64,000 nt of DNA, taken from the NCBI RefSeq assembly GCF_024868665.1, contig NC_079899.1:24235572-24299571 (forward strand). The letters are read 5' to 3'. A program made the translations under genes and the position numbers. This document shows, one piece after another, positions 13,567 through 28,789 of this stretch (position 1 is its first letter; every line of letters begins with the position of its first letter). This DNA comes from Triplophysa rosa. Taxonomy: Eukaryota; Chordata; Actinopteri; Cypriniformes; Nemacheilidae. The notes under the pieces are model-generated. The model was given only the letters and a program-made list of their open reading frames with translations. It was not told the origin of the DNA and searched no databases.

Positions 13567-16500
13567 ACCCCTGCAACAGCCAACCTTCTTCTTACGGCTC
13601 TCCCATGGGTACCGGAAAGATCTGTGCTCACAGACGCGCGTGCACAAACACACACACACCTGCCAGCTGGTCTTAATGCTCGCACATTAAACCTGCGGGC
13701 GCATCCTGAAGCCCCCCCACGCTGGATGAGAAACACAGAGTGTCTGACCCTGCTCTCTAAATCAATAAAAATGAGTGAAGACCCTCACTATAAAACGCCA
13801 TGTGATTTTCCTCCCGCAAAGGAAACTGGCCGTCTCGCAGCATGCGCTGATACATCTTTGAAATATTCATATTACCTCTCGTAGAGATTTAAATGAGGCC
13901 AAATGCAGATTTTTGGCTTAAAAGGTATAGTTCCCCCAATTATGAACATTCATTTATTCACCCTCATGTCATTCCAAACCTATTTTGAAGAATGTTCATC
14001 ACCAAACAACATTGAACCCCTTTGACTTCCATTCTATGAACACACAATCACCGAGACATTTCTCAAAATATCTTCTTTTGTGTTCCACAGAACAAAGGGT
14101 CATATATAGATTTTGAATGGCGTGAGGGTGAATAAATGAACATTTTATTTTTAGGTGAACTGTCTCTTTAATCTTTAGTTTCTCCAAGTAGAGCTTTAGT
14201 GGAAATCTCAATTAGTAGCAACAAACGTAAAACTGTCATCTGTTCGATTTATGTAAAGATTGAGTTTCTATATCGTGATATTTACTGTATGTATATACGC
14301 TTACTTACAAGATGTGTTTCCAGATAGAGTTTGAGGCTGTTGATATCTGCTTTAGGTGGCGTCCAGTTCTCTGTGGTTTCTAAAGCGTCTCTCAGCCAAC
14401 AGATGAACTCATCCAGTTTGCTGACAAAACCCTGCACACACACATACAAACATATAAACGTGCACACCGCATTAAAGATAGCATTTAAATATCCGTCAAT
14501 AAACAGTACATTTGAAAAAGCCAGCAGTGTCATAAAGCTGAACCAACAAATTCCTGTTGCACCAACACGAGAGACAAAACTTCACTGAGAAGTGTTCAAT
14601 AAGGTTTGATAAAGTGATAAAAGTTTTGCATTTGTCAGAAGCATACAGTGCTTGAGGGAATGCCACACGCAGAAGATGCCCTTGATGTGCCTGACTGGCT
14701 TTTGCAGAAGGCCGGTTTCATGTGGGTGGTGTGTCAATACTGCCATCTGCTGAAAGAACATACAACTGCAACACTTGAAATGACTCTAGCTACATCAAAT
14801 ACTGTGTGTTTAAATAATTCAAGTTCACCCAAAAATAAAAAATAATTCCTACTATGAGAGTCAATGGGGGGGGCGAGATCTGTTTGGTCATAAGCATTCT
14901 TCCAAATATCTTTCTTTTGTGTTCATCAGAACAAAGAAATTTATACACATTTGGAACAACTCGAAGGTGAGTAAATGATGACAGAATTTTCATTTTGGGG
15001 TGAAGTGTCCCTTTTGTCACCCTTTATATTTGTCACTGGGTTTTGCAAATATCTAACCAATAAAAAGGATTAAAACGTGCTCGACAACTTTGACAACACA
15101 GTGTTGAATTATTTAAAAAGTGCAATGTTTTTTTCCATTTCCTGAAAAACAGCGGATTTTGACATGCAAGGTTTTGGAAGGACAGCGACGATATACAAGT
15201 TTTGAATTACATGAGAGAATGAAGAAATGATAAAAGAATTACAAAATGACACGAAGATGAACAAATAATAACTAAATTCGGGTTTCTTTAAGCATGTGTT
15301 TGACCAGAGGCTAAACTACCAAGATCACCAAACACCCGAGATGACAAACATGCCTTTCTTAATTTCATCCTCTAAAGCCATCAACTTAAGATGTACAATG
15401 AATAAAAATCATTTTATAAAGTCTATAATAAACAGACGCATGTGTGAAGATGATTTTCCTGCTCATTAGCTGACATCGGCAAAAAATCTAAGCTATTGAT
15501 AAAATTGACCTTTACGAGGACACTGGCCAAAATTCCCATAATTTATCAACTGTTTGGCCCTCACCGGTGAGGCGGATGAGCTTTGAAGTGGGCGAGACTG
15601 GCCGTGTGTTCAAGGGTAAATGCTGGAGAGGTAAAGAGTTTCATTTCAAAACCCACAAGGAAAGGTTATTTTTCTGCCAGAATAAAACCTGCGTTTCTTT
15701 TCTTATGACAGTTAACGGAGACGGATGCAAAAAATGCTCCAAAAAAAAGTTCCAATAAAACATATACACAGAAAAATATTCAAGCACGAGACAGAATTTT
15801 ATTTTTGGGTGAACTAACTTTAAGGTGCTCCAAGCTGACCAACTACAGCTCAGACCAGATCCCAATTTCAAAAGACCATCTTATCCAGATCTAACCTTTA
15901 ATCCAAAAAGAAATACATGTTTTCAAACTAATGCCTCGCTACACGCTATCATATAAGGCAAAGGAATTCTGCGAGACTGTGGCAGTCGATGGAGATCAAT
16001 AGATACCGCTGGTAAATTATTCCCCTGCCGGGGACGTCGTGTGATTCGCCCTCATCTTGTGCACTGATACGACTCTCACAGCAGATGAATATGTAGCCGC
16101 TGGTCACGGCATTAACAGAGCTTGTCACAGACCGGTTTGTGTGTGTATTACAGGGGGAGGAAAAGAATGAGAGCTTCATGCCCTAAAGAAACAAAAACAG
16201 AGAGAGAGAGAGCGAGTTTTTCTATGTTTTATGGAAAAATCAAGTCCACACACCAGACGTTTGAAAGTCTGTCAAGTGATCAGAAACTGGCGTTAGGAGA
16301 ACACAAGGACTGCTGTGTGTTAGCTGCACAATATGTGTCTGCCTGTCACAACAACAGAGAAAACAATGAATCTGCCCTGACATGATGTTTCCAATATATT
16401 ATGTACATAACATGATATTATTATATCCCTTTATTCTGCTACCTACATGTATATTGTGCTTTTGTAAATCTTTGTTTAAACTATACTCTATTTCTGTTTT

Positions 16501-17493
16501 TATATATTAACATATATTATAAACCACTTTAAGTTGCACTACATACATCACACTTTATTTTATTATTACTATAATTATCTTTCTTTTCGTTTGTCAAATA
16601 TTTGCACTATTTGTACGCAGCCCCGCTGCAAATGCTTTGGCAAAACGAATGCACATTTCGTCATGCCAATAGAACACCCTTAGTACAAGTGTTCATAGGC
16701 GAAGGCATTGCAGCATCCGCTGCTACCAAATTCACATTTGAAATGCACGCCCTCTTAAACCAATGAATGGCTTTGATCACCAAATTCACAAATGTTCACC
16801 ACAAATCTTCATGTAATCACTCTCATTTCGTTCAAAACATCCGTTTTTGCTCTGAAACACAAACTGGATTTTTGAAGAATCGCTTTCAAACGCATGAAGC
16901 TGTCTCAGTGACCACAAAAGCACCATGAAGTCGGTTTATATGACACCGGCTCTCTAAAGCCAGGCGATAGCTTTGTGTGAGAAACAGACTTTATAATCAA
17001 ATCATTTTTAAAGTCAGAAAAGTTAAACGTGGCACTTATGGCACAGACTGGCTGACAGAAGAGACAGCTTTGGTTATCATGTGTCTCGTGAACGACTACG
17101 GTGAATAAAGACTGAAATCAGTCCACCAAACAAAAAGTCATTTGGATTTCATTGATCATCATTTTTCTGTTGTTTATGGAGTTTGACAGACGGAAAGAAC
17201 TGCATGAAGAATTGTATTTGTTCATTTGCTGTTTGTATTATGATACGGGCAGAGAGAAAGAAAAGAAAGAGAGAGAAAAGGGAAATAAAGACTTTTGTCA
17301 TGCCAATAAAGCAAAATAAATTGAACCTGAAATTAATAGTTTAAATATTTACGCTATGTTTCTATGCTCATGTAGGCAATGTCTAGGCAATGTAAAGCCT
17401 CTTTTTTATTTTTATACCTAAAATTGGTATGAGACACAGGTTGTGAAGTTACAAAGCGAAAGATATGCAAAGAGCGAGAGACTATGAGTGCGG

Positions 17494-17524
<31 letters not shown>

Positions 17525-20500
17525 AGCACCAGGAGAGGAGGAAGACGGGCTGGTGGCGTCACACATGACTAAGCCCCTGAGACGGCCCCAGAAAGAGGCT
17601 TCAGCTGCCAGCTGTCTGTTGCTATGAGAATGAAGTCATCTCCAACAGCTGAATACTAATGTAATCAATCACCTCCCCCTGTGACACACATCATCTCAGG
17701 TGGATGTGCTTCCTACCTACACCCGGTCCAGTGAGTTAACCGCACACACACACACACGCTTCATCTGGAACATAAAGGAAAGATTACAGCTGCAAACTTT
17801 TCATTGCATCCAACGATCTAATGGACATTCGCCTCCATCACATGTGATTGGCTTCATCGTCATGGTCACCGATGTAAGCTGATGGGAAGATGTTTGGACT
17901 GATGGGAAGATGTTTGTTTCAAAACAGCATCACATATCGCAGGGTCTGTTTAAAGTGACAGTTCACCCAAAAGTGAAAATTCTGTCGTCATCATTCACAC
18001 CCTCAATTTTTTCCAAACCTGTATAAAATACTTTATTCTGCTGAACACAGATATTTGGAAGATTGTTAGTCATTTTCAATTCTGGGAAATGATTGACTAC
18101 CACAGTAAGAAACATTTAAATGGTAGCTCTCAAATGTGCCCTAGAGGTATTTGATTTGAAGTATGTCATTTTGTGTTCAACAGAGCAAACAAATGTAAAC
18201 TGATTGGAATAACTTGAAATTAAGTAACCAACTAATACGAATACAAACTAATACTATGTTTATTATAGAAACAACTATTGTACAATGGTTTGATGATTTA
18301 CAAAAGTTGCATCTAAATACATTCATTAATTTTATTCACCTACACTGAAAGAACAACTAGTAGGATTCACGTTATTTTTGTGTTCATTTGCTTAATTTTA
18401 GTGGCAAGTTAAACACAAATTAACACAAAAAACTAAGTAAATCCTAGTTGTTTCATTTTAGTGAATAACTGTCTCTCTTTTAAAATACAATGAATCTGTT
18501 ACCTGTTAAGCACTGTTTCTTAACCATTTATTAAATTCATTTTTATTTAATAAAAGCCAACACAAGCATAATGGAGAGGTTCAGAGATGACGTATTTTCG
18601 TAAGATAACCCAGAAGTAAGCGCCGCGCTGGTTCCCTCGACCGAAAGCCTATGCATTTTTACCTTAAACTTTTGGAAGATCGCAAAAGATAAGCTCTGTG
18701 ATTAACAAAGGTTTTTAATGTTTACACGTTTTGTCTATCAAGATCATCTTTACAAATTAACACAACATTTGTTACTTTCGAAGCCGAAATACAACAGGCA
18801 GAAGTAAAAATCTAACACGATGCTATAAACAAACTACACTTAAGGTCGCTCGATATCAACGTCACCACCACCAAGCCTCCGTCAACTCTTTCAAACTTGA
18901 TTAAAATGTGTTCCCTGGTAAGTCTACGTTTTAAGAGATCTGTGCCCATGTTGCATTATTTGTGATCTTTCTATGCGCGATGACGTCTAACGTCCCCGCA
19001 AAAGGAAGTAGTCACTTTTAGCAACTTGTTAGAAACCGCCGTTTTTAAGACACAATAAGGTGTTCACACTTGACTTCTTTTTTGAAGCTGCCAGCGTTTG
19101 TTTTACATTATAATTCTATGGAGTAAACCGTGTTTTACAAAAAAGTCACGAGCGCTTTTTTAAACGCCACCGCCGGCGTCTTTTTCTGCAGCTCCGAGCG
19201 CCATTTTAAGTTGAAAAAAGTTCAACTTTTCTGAAGAAAACGCCCTACGTCAAGCATCTTTTTTGACAGCTGACCAATGACAAGCGAGTAGCGAGACCTG
19301 TCGTTTCCATAACAACATGCGAGGAAGGTGATTGTTCGAGCAGGATCCTTCTCTAAAAAATAAAATGGCGGCCGAAGCACTGCTTTGAACATATTTTTAT
19401 ATGAATTCAAGTTTATTTTTCAACTTTAATAACCTTCGATTGCATTTCTAGCCAGAAATTAGTACTGTTGTTTTAAAATATGTGGTTGGTTTTTGCAAAG
19501 ACGGTCTCTGTTTATAATTCAAATAGACTACCTTCATGCACAAACGCTGCCAGCTTTTCTTTTTACTAAAAAAGCGCTCTTGTCAACTTTTTCTTGTCAA
19601 AAAAGACGTCAAGTGTGTTCATGGCCTAAGGCTTTAAAAAATCACAAGCGGTTTATAAATGGTGTGTTTTATGTCATAGAATAAACCGTAAAAATATTTA
19701 GAGGTTTTGTTAACCACAGACCTTATTTCGGGCGATTTACCAAAAACCCATTCAAAAAACCCCTAGACTTTGGAGCGATGGAACCGGAAGTCCTAAAATG
19801 CTAACTCGCTTCTGGGGTTTGCTTACAAAAATACGTCATCTATGAGCCTCCCTATATAACATAAGCTAAAACAACTGAAAATCAAGATAGGTCTTAAGAG
19901 TTTGGTCATTTTTATAACAAATATAATATTTCTACTTATAGAACATTTTATTGGGTGCAAACTGTAAAATGTTATGGAAGTTGAGATCCACTGCTTATCT
20001 GTTGTATTTACATTTAACCACCAGATGGCGACAATGTTCCATTACATGTCTGAGGCTGCAAAGCAAACTATAAATGAAAAACTAAACCAATCAAGAAATC
20101 TCAAAACAAGTAAACCGAATGTAGGACAGCTGCTTATATTAATCCTTTATCTCCTGTACAATAAAACTTTCATTTCTACTTTCTATCTTCAGTATACTTC
20201 ATATACGTGATGCACAGTTGATCAGACGTGTTGATAAAGTCTGAACAATGAGAATCTGAAGGAGTGTCAAATGAATTTGTTTTTTCTTCAGTACCGGGTC
20301 CTTTACAGACACGATTGCGTGTTGTTAATTATGCAGCTAATCATTTAATTACAGTCGAGGGACTGAAGGGGTTCGAGAGAGCTGCAATCCTGTTCATTAA
20401 ACTCAGAACATTATTGAAAGGCTGAGGTGGCGTGTTAGTTCATTACCTCTTAAGTTATCAGCTGTTTTTAATAACTGCTTAGTGTAGTGACACATATTGC

Positions 20501-23500
20501 TTGGTACCGTTTAGGCGTACAAATTACTTCCTTAATGATTAAATTCTCTTTCAAACTAGATGTGAGCAGCAGTGATGATAATGTAGGTTTGAGCTTTGAG
20601 AGGTTTATCATAGAGACTAAATAGCTGTGTTGGGAATGGCGTACTTGAATACCATTACCATTTTTGCAAGCATACCATGCACATATGTGTGTTTTATGTT
20701 TTAACCAGAGATGGCGACGTAAAGGCGAAAGTTACAAATTGCCGCTTTAAAGGCATAGTTCACTCAAAAATGAAAACTCTTTCATTATTCACTCACACTC
20801 ATGTCATTCCAAACCTGTATGGCCATCATGGAAGATATTTTTAAGAACGTTGGGTACCAAACAACATTGACCCCCCCACTGACTTCCATTGTATGAACAC
20901 AAAACCTCGTTTTGAAAAAAAAGACATACAGGTTTAGAAAGACATGAGATTAAATAAATGACAATGAGATGCAACGACTCACCTCTATCTGTCCCCAAAC
21001 GTCGTGATCCTGGTGCTGTATGTCCTCGATGAGTTTCTCTATCAACGGTGTGCACTGCAGTATCATCTTTGGTGCGCTGGGCCACCCCTCTGTTACGTTT
21101 CTTCCCCTGGACTCGGGTGTACTCCGCACCCCCTCGTCCCCCGACAGCAGGTCACTGAGAGGCCCGGATTCAATACTCTCATCCAGAGAAGGGGCGACGT
21201 CACTAGAAGAGGCCTGTGAGAATCGCCCCACTTGGAATGGTTTCCTAAAGGGGTGAAGCATGAGATCAGCGTTGCTCTCCCATTCGGGGTTGACCTCTGT
21301 GAGTTCCCAGTCATCGACGTCCTGTACGGGCTCCTGCAGACATCTCTGTGGAAGAGCCTGGGCGAGGCTTTCCAGCTTCATCGCCAGCATCTCCGTCTTT
21401 CTGAGATGGGCTGGAAGAGCGAGGAACTCATCCGAGCCGTACCAGCGTTCTTTGGGGCTGGCTGATATGTCCGAGATGCGGCTATTTCGGCTATTTGCCC
21501 AAAGGGAATCTGCGGTGGGGGCACGATCGTCAGGGCTGGAGGACATTTCTCGTGAGTCATGGTCTGAGATGTCCTCCCCTGAAGATGGTGGAGGGCTGGA
21601 AGAGTCGCTGTAAGCCCGCTTGGCTTCAGAATGCGTTGTCTTATTCTTCAAGTTTGTACTCGAGCACATCTGAGTGTGTGACCCCCGGAGAGCCTCAGAT
21701 GAGCGTCTCTCGAGAATTTGGGCATTGCCGGGTCTCTCGAACACCTGTTGACCCATCTGCAGGTTCCACCCCGTCGTGGCATGAAGACTCTCATAGGATT
21801 GACTCCCGTTGCCCGGATACACCGATTCCAACTCCAGCCAGAACTTTGAACGATCCGGTGGGTCCAAAAGGGACGGAGTGCTCCTGCTTATATCCGCCTG
21901 ATACTGCAGAGGCCTCCTCATCTCTGCGTCACCCTCAAGGTACATCGGCTTCTTGGGCAAGGGCTGTGAGGGCGACACATCACTCCTAAAGCCACCCTGA
22001 AGAGGACGTTTGGAAACGCCAAGGCCGCTGTCGCTTTGTGGGCTCACACCCTGCATTGCCGTATCTGGTGCAATGTCGCCGTTGGCGGAGTCGCTGATTG
22101 TCTCTTCGGGTTCTTGGGTGGTTACAGGCTCTTGTGAAGGTGATGACCCCTGGTTCTGTCTAGAGACCGCGATGTTGAGAAGATCCACGCTCTGGAGCAG
22201 TTCAGGGAAGTCTTGCTCCAACTCGGGGTAGAGGGAGCGGGGCCCTCGGCCTTCTGGATCCTCGATGGGACTGTAGTCGTCTAGTTCGTAGGCGGTGATG
22301 CCACAATCCAGAGAAAAGTAGTCCTGACTGCACTTAATGGTTAGCTGACCACAGTCGTCCACTTCTGTGAGAGCATCCAGTCGAGTCTGAGAGATTACAA
22401 AACAAAAATATCTTTAATATTGCAGAAACTAGGCTTGCACGATGTACCGGTGCTACGGTAGCATCGCGATGCTAAAGCTTCAAAATACCCTCGATGCCGC
22501 TCAATTATTTAAACGGTAGTATTGTAGTACCGAAGATAATGTTGCATATGCTCATTAACATTCACTTAAATGCTTACATCTGCTGTTTTTTCGGACGAGA
22601 TAATGATTCAGTCCTTTATCAAGACACTTGTTTCGTTCTTGATTAAAAGTCATTTTGAACAAATTGGTTGAATGATTCACCGACTCAGTAAAAAATTGCC
22701 ACCACCTACTGCCATTTTATTTCCACATTTAAAGTAAGCCTAACATTTCCCTTTATAAATATTGCTGTATAAATTTAATGTCACACATTTAAATTAGTTG
22801 CCACGTGAAAAAATGTTCTAGTGTACTTCAGTATTTACTAGGGGTGTAACGGTACGTGTATTCGTACCGAACCGTCACAGGCAACATTCCAAATATAGTC
22901 ATCATTCATGTGCCCTACTCCCTAGACTTTGGAGTGAACTGGGCATTTGCATGCCATTATGTAGATGTTTGGAACGCACTTGGCAAAGGAAGCGGCGTAA
23001 TTTCCTCATTATCTTCAGCTGGCATGATGTCTGTCAGCAGATGTCGCTATTTTAATGGCATAACTTAAGCATAAAACCTAACAGTTTGCAAATAAACAAT
23101 ACACTTTATATTTTGAAAAGTTTTATATATATTAGTGTTTATATATTATATAGCATATTTTAAAAACTTTTTGAAATATAAAACGTATGTTTATTAAGTT
23201 ATGCCATTAAAACAGCGACATCTGCTGACGGACACAATGCTTCGTTTTCATGGAAACATGGCAGCTGAAGATAATGAGGAAATTACATTTGCCAAGTGCA
23301 TTCCAAACATCTCCATAATTTCACGCAAATGCCCTGTTCACTCAAAAATCTAAAGTCCAAGGGCTCTGCCCTTCCAAGGTAGTAGGGCATAGGAATGATG
23401 ACTTCATTTGGAATTTTCCCCGTGACAGCTCGTGACGGTTCGGTACGAATACGCGTACCGCTACACCCCTAGAATTTACTACAGTAAACTTTACTAAAAT

Positions 23501-26500
23501 TCCTAGACAGTCGTGTTTTTGAGTCTTACTATAGTCAATATTGAAGTATACTACAGCATTTGCTACAATTTATCCAACTACTATAGTTAATACTGCAAAA
23601 TATTGTAGTGTACAGTATAATACAGTTTACCATAGTTAATACAAAATGTTTAATTTAGATCTACTGTATGTATTAAGGAAATTTAGTTTATTTAGTAGAT
23701 TTCAATAATGAACATGGCACAGCACCAGGATACTACTGGGTATCGTGATACTTCAGCCGGTGTAGTATCGTAAGATATGTTTATGGTACCGTGACGACCC
23801 TAGTAAAAACTGCTTTGCAACATCACTCGGTAGTTACAACCATTAAACCTCATTTAATCCAAGTAGGTTTCAACTAAACATGTTTTTCTACAAAAAGAGA
23901 CATAAAATTGAATTGAAAATCGAATTGAGTGACTCATTGAACTGTAACCGTGCTAATGGTTGAATTGCATGTTTGTATTCCCCGTCTTTGCTACAGGATA
24001 CAGAATATTAGTTTGTTGTGCTCTCCAAGATGAATATTGCATAACTACATCTCTGTCCTGTTGAATTGTTAAGTATTGTTGGTTCAGATTGGGTTTTGTA
24101 ACCGACCTCGTCGTGGTCCCGGCTGAAGGCCTGCAGTATGTCGGACTGGCGGGTGTAGTTGCCGTTGGAGTCCTGGAGACCCTGCAGGAGCCTCTCTTTC
24201 AGAACCAACACGGACACTCGTAACTGATGCCAGAGGAGCTGCACGCTGCGGATGTCCACGATGATGTTCACCGAGTAGGACAGGAGCTTCAGGGAGAACT
24301 CCGTCTCCAGCAGCGCGTGGATCTGCTCGACATGATCGGATATGTCTTCACAGATGTCCTACGAGAGATGATACGAGAGGGATCGTGAGGACGCTGGTTT
24401 TAAAGCTTAACGAAATGCAAAAGTTTCAAAATCAATATAAATACTTTCTCCTTCTATATCTCAGTTAACTGTAAGATCCTCTTGCACACATTTAAAATGG
24501 AAGACATTAAAACATAAGAGGAGATTTTGTGAATTATATCTCTTGCGAGACAATAACAAGGATATAACATGAGTCATCTCTACTTTGTATTTTGTTTTAC
24601 TAACTTTAAGAAACCAAACCTTGATGATCATAATTGATCATAAAGATTAGATATAATCATAATAATTTTCTCAAATGAATATTTCAAGATCAAGCATACC
24701 AAAAAACATTTTAATGTCCCCTGAAAGTAACATGACGAACCTTCTGGCTATGGTCATGCTATTCAACATTCTTTTGCATAAAGTCAAGACGATCTGTAAT
24801 GTTCATGCCTTCAACCAGACGACAAAACATGTGACATCACATCAGTGTGTTTCCATAAAAGAGGGAACAAGTGATGAGAGATATTTGAGTCATTTTCACA
24901 TGACATGATGTGAATAATACAGAGGAACTGAGAATATACAACAGAATTGACAAAGGGTTTATTTGCAAAAACAGATAACTTCAAAAATCATGTTTTTTAT
25001 TGTGCATTCCAATTAATATCAATCAAACTGCAGTTGAGTTGTTTTTGATTAAGTAATAATAACTAAAACAAATACAGCTAATTAACACAATAAAATACAA
25101 TAAAAACATGAAAACATAATAAAAACACGATTTTTGAAAACTTAAAAAAACTGAGTAAACTTGCCCGTGTTTTCTCTATAAATCATCTCCGATTATGCAT
25201 TTTGTTCACTCCAAAAACCATCATGCAGAAAATATCTATATCTCTGATTTGCTGCCTGCTGCAACACCTGAAAGACTCAAGATTCACAGATTTGAGACTG
25301 TGATGAAGTTCGAGTCATTTAGAGATACATATCACCAGAATTAAACGAAGCTTAATCTTACAAGACTTGTCAAAATAAACTTTTGCTTCGCCAACATCTT
25401 ACTCTTCGCTACGGTAATTAAGTGATGACGAGGAGAATTGGGAATAAAGTAGTTATGCTCGATCTTTACCGTTTAAAAAGAAAAGGTTCTTCAATGTTTT
25501 CTTACAACCATAAAATTGGTGTCAAGTTATTGTGTTAAATATTTCAACCTCAAAAATTATGTTTCCACTGATGTGTTTGGATAACTTAAATTCAACTTTA
25601 TTCATCCAGTCATGCGTATTGGTGACGGTTGATTGTTTTATGCATATAAAGTCCGTCGAGAGTATATCTGGACTTTTCTGGGTTAAGCTGATGTCAATGA
25701 CAAACCGTGAAGAGCATGTGGGTCACTGGGTCCACAGGGCTTCTCTTTCACGCTCACTGTGGTGCCAGCGGGATAGGGCGGTGATATTAAAGGATCATTT
25801 CAACCATCTAGGATAACATAAGACCTAATGCATCTATTTTCGGCTTTTATTACAGTGTTCATGAGTTCACAGCAATAATTCAATCCAATTCACATTTATT
25901 TGTATTGCACTTTTGTATTACAATGCATATCATTTCAAAGCAGCTTTACAGAAATACCAAGTTACCAAAACAGTTTAGTCTGTTATCAAGGCTGATTTCA
26001 GAAATATACAGGTCTGAGAGTCAAATTATGTTTATCATGTATGCAGTTAAGCAGTGAATGTTAAAGCAATGATTACGATCAATATGTCAAATCTGTTTTG
26101 TATGTCGGCAACAGCCCCAGAAAGTATTTTGACACAGCTTACAGTAAGTGTACAAATGTCATTGCATTAGTTAAAAACAATATTAACATTTTACTATCTA
26201 GTTATCTAATGCCATGACATTCACACATTTTGAGCATCAAGTGGCTCTCTCTCATGTCATGTTTTTGTGTGCAAGCGTCCAATTCCTCCCAACGGGACAG
26301 CTCAGCTGTCACAAGCCTTTGACAGTTGTCTCCTCTCGCCCACACACACCGAAACACACACCCATCTTTTCTCTCACAAACTGTCATTTATACAGCGTTA
26401 ATACTGGATGCAATGGGACAAGTTGAGATTTTGTAATTGCCCAAAACATAAACTGAGCATTTCTCACTTTTGTCACTTTTTCCCACTTTGACAGTCCATC

Positions 26501-28741
26501 TTTTCTCTTTGCAAATACCACTGTCCACCCTGATCTCTAGATGTTAATACTGCAAACACATCGGTTAACCACTAACCAACAAATATCAAAGACTATCAAG
26601 TCATGGTCCACAGCAGATATGCATAAAAGAACATGGACAACACGCCAAAGCAACTGCGGCTACTTGTCAACACAGTAACTGTCCAGTTGAGTCCAGCAGC
26701 ATCTCGGCTACAGCGCTGCCAATCGCCCAAAATAACATGACACCTTTGAATGTAGGTCAGACACGACACCAACATGCTAGAAGTCCCAACATGAGTCTCC
26801 TGCACCGCGCAATAAAAAATAAACAGTAGTGTAGGATCCAACTTTGCCACAGCGCTCAGAACATGCACAGAATCATGGCTTCATGTGTATCGTACAGTAA
26901 ACTTCACGAGGAGTTCTTTAGTTTGTACAAACCACATGAAATATTCTGCGGCACACTTTAGTATTTACTATAGTAAAGTGTGGTAAATTGTAGTATACTG
27001 TAGTTTATTCTAGGAACTAATTACTACATTTTGTAAATATATACTACAGTATTGTAAAGTATTTACTGTAGTAAACTGATAAACTGCTGATTATTTTAAT
27101 TTAAAACTTATTATCTTTTTGTAGTGTGTTTTGGGAATTGTTCCAGTAGGATTAATCTGCCACCAATATAATCAACCACATACCAGTAGACACCACTATA
27201 GTCTCCATTAAAACCAATACAATTCCCATTATAACCATTAAATCCGTTACATTTTCTATTGTGTTTCAGACAGGGTTCCCCTGCTGGAAAAACAACCCTA
27301 CTGAAAACAACAATGGAAACCACTAAAGAAGTTGTAATGGTTTAAATGGTTATAATGGGACTTGTATTGGTTTTAAAGGAAACTATAATGGTGTCTACTG
27401 GTGTGTGATGGATTCTATTGGTGGGATGTTAAATCCTATTGGAATAATGCCCAAAACACACTACAAAAAGGAATTTTGTAATTGTTTTAATGGAAAAAGC
27501 TATTGGGTTGTAAGGGTATTCTAATTCAAACCATTATAATTTCTGTGATGGTTTCCATTAGGTTTCTATGGATTTTTTCAGCAGGGAATAGAAACCATTA
27601 AAGAAGTTATAATGGTTTTAAAGGGATTTGTATTGGTTTTAATGGAAACTGTAATGGTTCTACTTGTATGTGACAGATTCTATTGGTGGGATGTTAAATC
27701 CTATTGGAATAATGCCCCTAACACACAGCACTAAAAGGATTTTTGTGATGGTTTTAATGGAAAAAGTTAATGGTTCATAATGGTATTTTAATGGAAACCA
27801 TTAGAATTTCTGTGATGGTTTCTATTGTTTTTTTTCAACAGGGTAGGATTTTTACTCCAGTTTACTATAGTAAATACTAAAATACACTACAGCATTTTTT
27901 TAATGTAGGAATAATTAATGAATAAATGAAGTCTAATGAACACAAAATAAATTGTTAGTATCACAGTACTTCATTACTGAAGTAATGTTACCCTACTGTC
28001 GGTGACAAACGCCAGTGAAAGATGATGGCAGAGGTGTAAATGAGCCACAGCTGCCCTCTCAACACCATGTGACCCCTGAGCGCTGATGACCCAAGCACAT
28101 GGACATAAACAGACAGACACGTAACGTCCACGTAACTCACCCTTCATTATATTTTCCTACAAAATAAATGTAATTCTTAACTTAAAACGTGTCGTCCCTG
28201 CTGAAAAAAACCCAATAGAATTCATCACAGAAATTCTAATGGTTCCCATTAAAATACCATTCTGAACCATTAGCTGTTTTCTATTAACACCATTACAAAA
28301 TTTATTTTTGTAGTATGTTCTGGGCATTATTGCAATATGATTAATCTGCCAGATAACACCCCATCAACAGAATCAATCACATACAAGTAGACACCATTAT
28401 AGTCTCCATTGAAACCAATACAATTCCTATTATAACCACTAAAACCATTACATTTTCTATTGTGATTTGGGCAGGGTTCTATTGTTTTTTCAGCATGGGT
28501 GCAAATCAACCCCAAACCACATCAAACACAAAGCCACAAAGAGAATTACACACAATCTTATCCTACACACGTAGAAAACTTCCTGTCAAAATCTACTGAA
28601 GTGAGAAGCTCGTCACATTCGTCCTCTCTTACCTGCTCGCCGGCTGATGTTCAACACAATGAATCAAAGCGAATCAGAAGTGTGTGTCTGTTTCAGTGAT
28701 GTGTGTCAGATCTGAGCTCTCATACTGATGTCTGATATGTT

Positions 28742-28789
<48 letters not shown>

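Larger units (their letters stand above)
7104..14308. other. akap6 intron 4-5
   Basis: No gene. It contains the hAT-type tandem array (7977-9259), a Harbinger-type MITE (12461-12935), GT and CT microsatellites (10967-10984, 13324-13421, 13519-13565) and a cyprinid MITE (13918-14171). Bases 11985-12060 and, inverted, 24990-25140 share a repeat. Bases 9560-10140 and 10640-10940 are non-repetitive, and their open frames lack splice sites or recognisable similarity. Confidence 0.5.
14432..20982. other. akap6 intron 3-4
   Basis: No gene. It holds MITEs of the 13918 family, a hairpin at 18342-18463, a nested element pair at 18571-19852, LINE-like 3' tails near 16600-16680 and 17281-17335, and a GA run at 17499-17524. 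Bases 17570-17700 and 20255-20480 are non-repetitive with clustered homeodomain-like cores. Confidence 0.5.
22387..24106. other. akap6 intron 2-3
   Basis: Almost entirely filled by the nested inverted-repeat elements at 22427-23803, with a 'tactatagtaaac' tract at 23478-23640. No coding sequence. Confidence 0.6.

Noticed and set aside
13225..13659. Open frames of repeated VCVC, HTHT and RERE residues on both strands
   Set aside because: They are translations of the GT and CT microsatellites.
21004..21989. Plus-strand frames of 60-164 codons
   Set aside because: Shadows of akap6 exon 3 on the opposite strand.
24101..24106. Alternative donor (GTCG|GTTACA) four bases beyond the chosen akap6 exon 2 end
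   Set aside because: It would put the next exon out of frame.
26596..26868. 90-codon minus frame that could be a retroelement remnant
   Set aside because: No motif of a known protein or retroelement seen; left as intron.
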